Shown: piece after piece, positions 39,126 through 41,159 of the stretch
Layout of the letters: the number at the start of each line of letters is the position of its first letter
How positions within the stretch are numbered: position 1 is the stretch's first letter
Source of the DNA: Gracilaria vermiculophylla
Taxonomy: Eukaryota > Rhodophyta > Florideophyceae > Gracilariales > Gracilariaceae
Direction of reading: 5' to 3'
Length of the DNA stretch: 41,159 nucleotides
Assembly: GCA_019155205.2 (NCBI GenBank)
Contig: JAHNZQ020000277.1
Span: 3,394 to 44,552 of the forward strand
Position numbers and translations under genes: made by a program
The notes under the pieces: model-generated
Seen by the model: only the letters and a program-made list of their open reading frames with translations
Database searches by the model: none
What the model was told of the DNA's origin: nothing

Positions 39126-41159
39126 ATCCTCACGCAACCAGCTCTGTTGGTGAAGGCAGCACGCGCAGCGCTCCCCAGGAGATGGCCGCCACCCTGGAGG
39201 ACCCTGAAAGTCTCCTTCGGAATCCTGGCTCCTCTGTGAAGCGTTTCCGGAATCGCCTTAGGAGAGTGCATGATCAGAGGCAAGCGGAATTACCCGCAGC
39301 ACCTCTGGAGAACGGCGAGGTGGAGGTTGAAGAACCGCACACGGCATCGCAGCCGCCACCTCAGGAGTTGCAGGGACGGGAACACCAGGAGGCTAGCACC
39401 CTCTTGGAGTCCCTGGCCCCGCGCCTTACGGATTGGCTCTCACAGGAGCTGGTCGAAAGAATTCCTGCAGGTGTTGAAGTCCACTTCGGAGCGCGCCGCC
39501 ACGCCCTTGTGGGGGACATCGCATCGGAGAGCGCTCACCGTGCTGTGGATGCTTTGCTGGATTCCGATCCCTCCCTTGAGGTGATCTCAGATGTTGTCCG
39601 TGCGGAGGTTCGCTCCCAAACCGCACAACTGCTCCCCGCAGCGGCGTTTCAAATTTATTCATCCGTACAGGAGAGGTTTCCTCTATCAACACCTAAGGTG
39701 ACCCCGGGCAGAGAAGGAAAAGACACTGCCGCCCCCAACGCCAGAGGAGGAAAGGATACTGCCGTAGGGAAACGGGACCACCTCAGGAATCTTGCTATGC
39801 ACCGTCTGGACCTGACGCCTCGCGGAGCAGGACAGGATACCGGTCGCGACGAAGTCCACCTAATGAGAGAAGGATAGGATACTCCTCGGGTGGATCGCGA
39901 TATCGGGGGTATCGTCAGCAACCCAGATCACCTGAAGAAAAGAAGAAGAAAGAAACGGAGGGAGAAAACACGCAAGCGAGACACCGATTCGGAGGGAAGC
40001 TCAGACTCCGAATCCGTAAACAGCTCCAGCTCGGAGGACAGTACACCTCCCAAGGAGAAGAGCAGAAGGGTCAGGAAGGTCGTCCGCTTAACGACCTCTT
40101 CGCCGAAATGGTGGATTATGACACCTACAGGTTGCATGATCGCTCCACACTTCGCGATGCGTCGGTCGCTAAGCGACTCACGAAGATGCAGCGCCGTGTG
40201 GATATTCAAATGAAAAAGCACTCCTTCTCAGGCGAAGACCTTATCTCGGTGTTGAATTTTCTTACGCGCTTCCGTTCAGCGTGTAACACCAATGGTGTCC
40301 GTGAAGGTGCCGCCGTATGGTGCTTTCAGTTCTACCTCACAGGCCAAGCGTACTCGCTGGTGCAGCCGCGCCTCACGCGGGAGGGCACCATTGTGGATGA
40401 TCCTGGAACGGAGATCTTGACGACGTACCCGGAGGTGGTCAATTTCCTCCTTAAAAGGTACGCCACGGACGAGGTGATAGCCAATGCCGATGCTGAAGTC
40501 ACCTCCTACAGGCAGAACACCGGAATGACCGAGACGGAGATCTCACAGAAGCTGTGGACGAAGGCCCTGCGGTGTGGGAACGTGTACTCCAAACGGAGTT
40601 TGAAGTCGATGTTTATCGAGGGACTCCTTCCCTCGATACGTGCGAGGGTGCGTAATCATTTGACCGCGCACCCAAAGACCACCTATACGGAGTTAGCACG
40701 TTTTGCGGAATCCTACGGGGATACCCACCGTGCCGCTCGCCGCAGTCATGCTCCACTTTCGGCAAACCGGCCGCCCTAAGGACCCGTCGGGCATCTGCCT
40801 TGACGTTGGACTCCAGCACCTCAGAGGAAGTCGCCGAGCTCACGCTCGTAGGAGAGCAAGAGGCCCTTGCCCTCTCATACGCCTCCTCTCAGGGAGCACC
40901 GTCTAGGACGAGGACACCCTCTTCTCCCACTTCATACGCCTCGGCAGGATCTTTCAGGAGCGTCAGATTTGCGAACCCTCGAGGCTACCCACCGCCTTGC
41001 AGGATTTGCTTGTCACGAGAGCCCGTACACTATACGACTCTCACCCCGGCAATGAGGGCCGCCATCCTACAGGAAAGAGAGAAAAACTTCCAGGACCTGA
41101 AGGACACACCAACGGAGAGCGGAAGTTATCGAACCGCGTATCGCGACATCCGCTCCCCT
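39086..41159 (+). pseudogene. Gag of element B, stop and frameshifts
   Basis: Starts at ATG 39086 (MDPSEHPMETPLQDP, parallel to element A). TAG at 39875-39877 interrupts the frame. One base fewer than element A near 40083 (CGTCCGCTT against CGTCCCGCTT) shifts it, and the capsid-like part is read from 40108 (FLTRFRSACNTNG, FLLKRYATDEV). Another missing base near 40762 shifts it again. The correct frame then runs open to the window end, with CRICLSREPVH, the same distorted knuckle as element A. The capsid-like part has no stop where element A has two. Confidence 0.82.

Larger units (their letters stand above)
38376..41159 (+). mobile_element. Element B: chromovirus of the element A family, partial
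   Basis: LTR and gag are close to those of element A by eye and in the opposite orientation. Pol would follow outside the window. Left edge TGTAGTACAGTGG is identical to that of element A. Confidence 0.9.

Noticed and set aside
1..41159. CRISPR array, bacterial operons or phage genes
   Set aside because: No regularly spaced direct repeats and no operon structure; gene content is eukaryotic.

Overview
The window looks like a nuclear contig of an intron-poor eukaryotic alga, most likely a red alga of the Chondrus type. The coding evidence is a stand-alone nuclear biotin carboxylase with a plastid-transit-like N-terminus, a cytosolic ribosomal protein (eS1/RPS3A), a PPR protein, a nuclear tRNA-Leu(CAA) with a short intron, and long uninterrupted host reading frames separated by dense LTR retrotransposons and Tc1-type transposons. 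The lineage call is inference; other algae with a heteromeric plastid acetyl-CoA carboxylase are not excluded.

Layout. 1-1.65 kb: two head-to-head fragments of one LTR family (LTR-2), with a gag-like pseudogene between them. 1.77-8.88 kb (minus strand): a decayed Ty3/gypsy chromovirus (element A) with gag, protease, RT, RNase H, integrase and chromodomain, broken by several in-frame stops, and with a clear LTR only on its gag side. 8.88-10.57 kb (minus): two Tc1/mariner pseudogenes nested one in the other, element A having landed in the inner one. 11.1-30.7 kb: a host gene island. It holds a multi-pass membrane protein; a methyltransferase-R3H-2H phosphoesterase fusion; a giant type I membrane protein with IPT/TIG- and REJ-like regions; RPS3A, probably with an intron directly after its ATG; tRNA-Leu; a PPR protein; plastid biotin carboxylase; and a MATH-domain protein with an acidic insert. 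31.4-32.6 kb (plus): a third Tc1 pseudogene. About 33.6-38.375 kb (plus): a heavily decayed Ty3/gypsy element of another lineage (element C). 38.376 kb to the end (plus): a second member of the element A family (element B), inserted into the integrase end of element C and cut by the window edge.

The host genes do not form one pathway. They belong to plastid fatty-acid synthesis, organelle RNA handling, translation and the cell surface. The main unexplained signals are these: an 8-bp palindrome CCTNNAGG scattered far above chance through elements A and B, in LTRs and coding parts alike; a cluster of four CACGTG boxes upstream of the methyltransferase fusion; the domain composition of that fusion; and a mirror-image order of transposons around the gene island.
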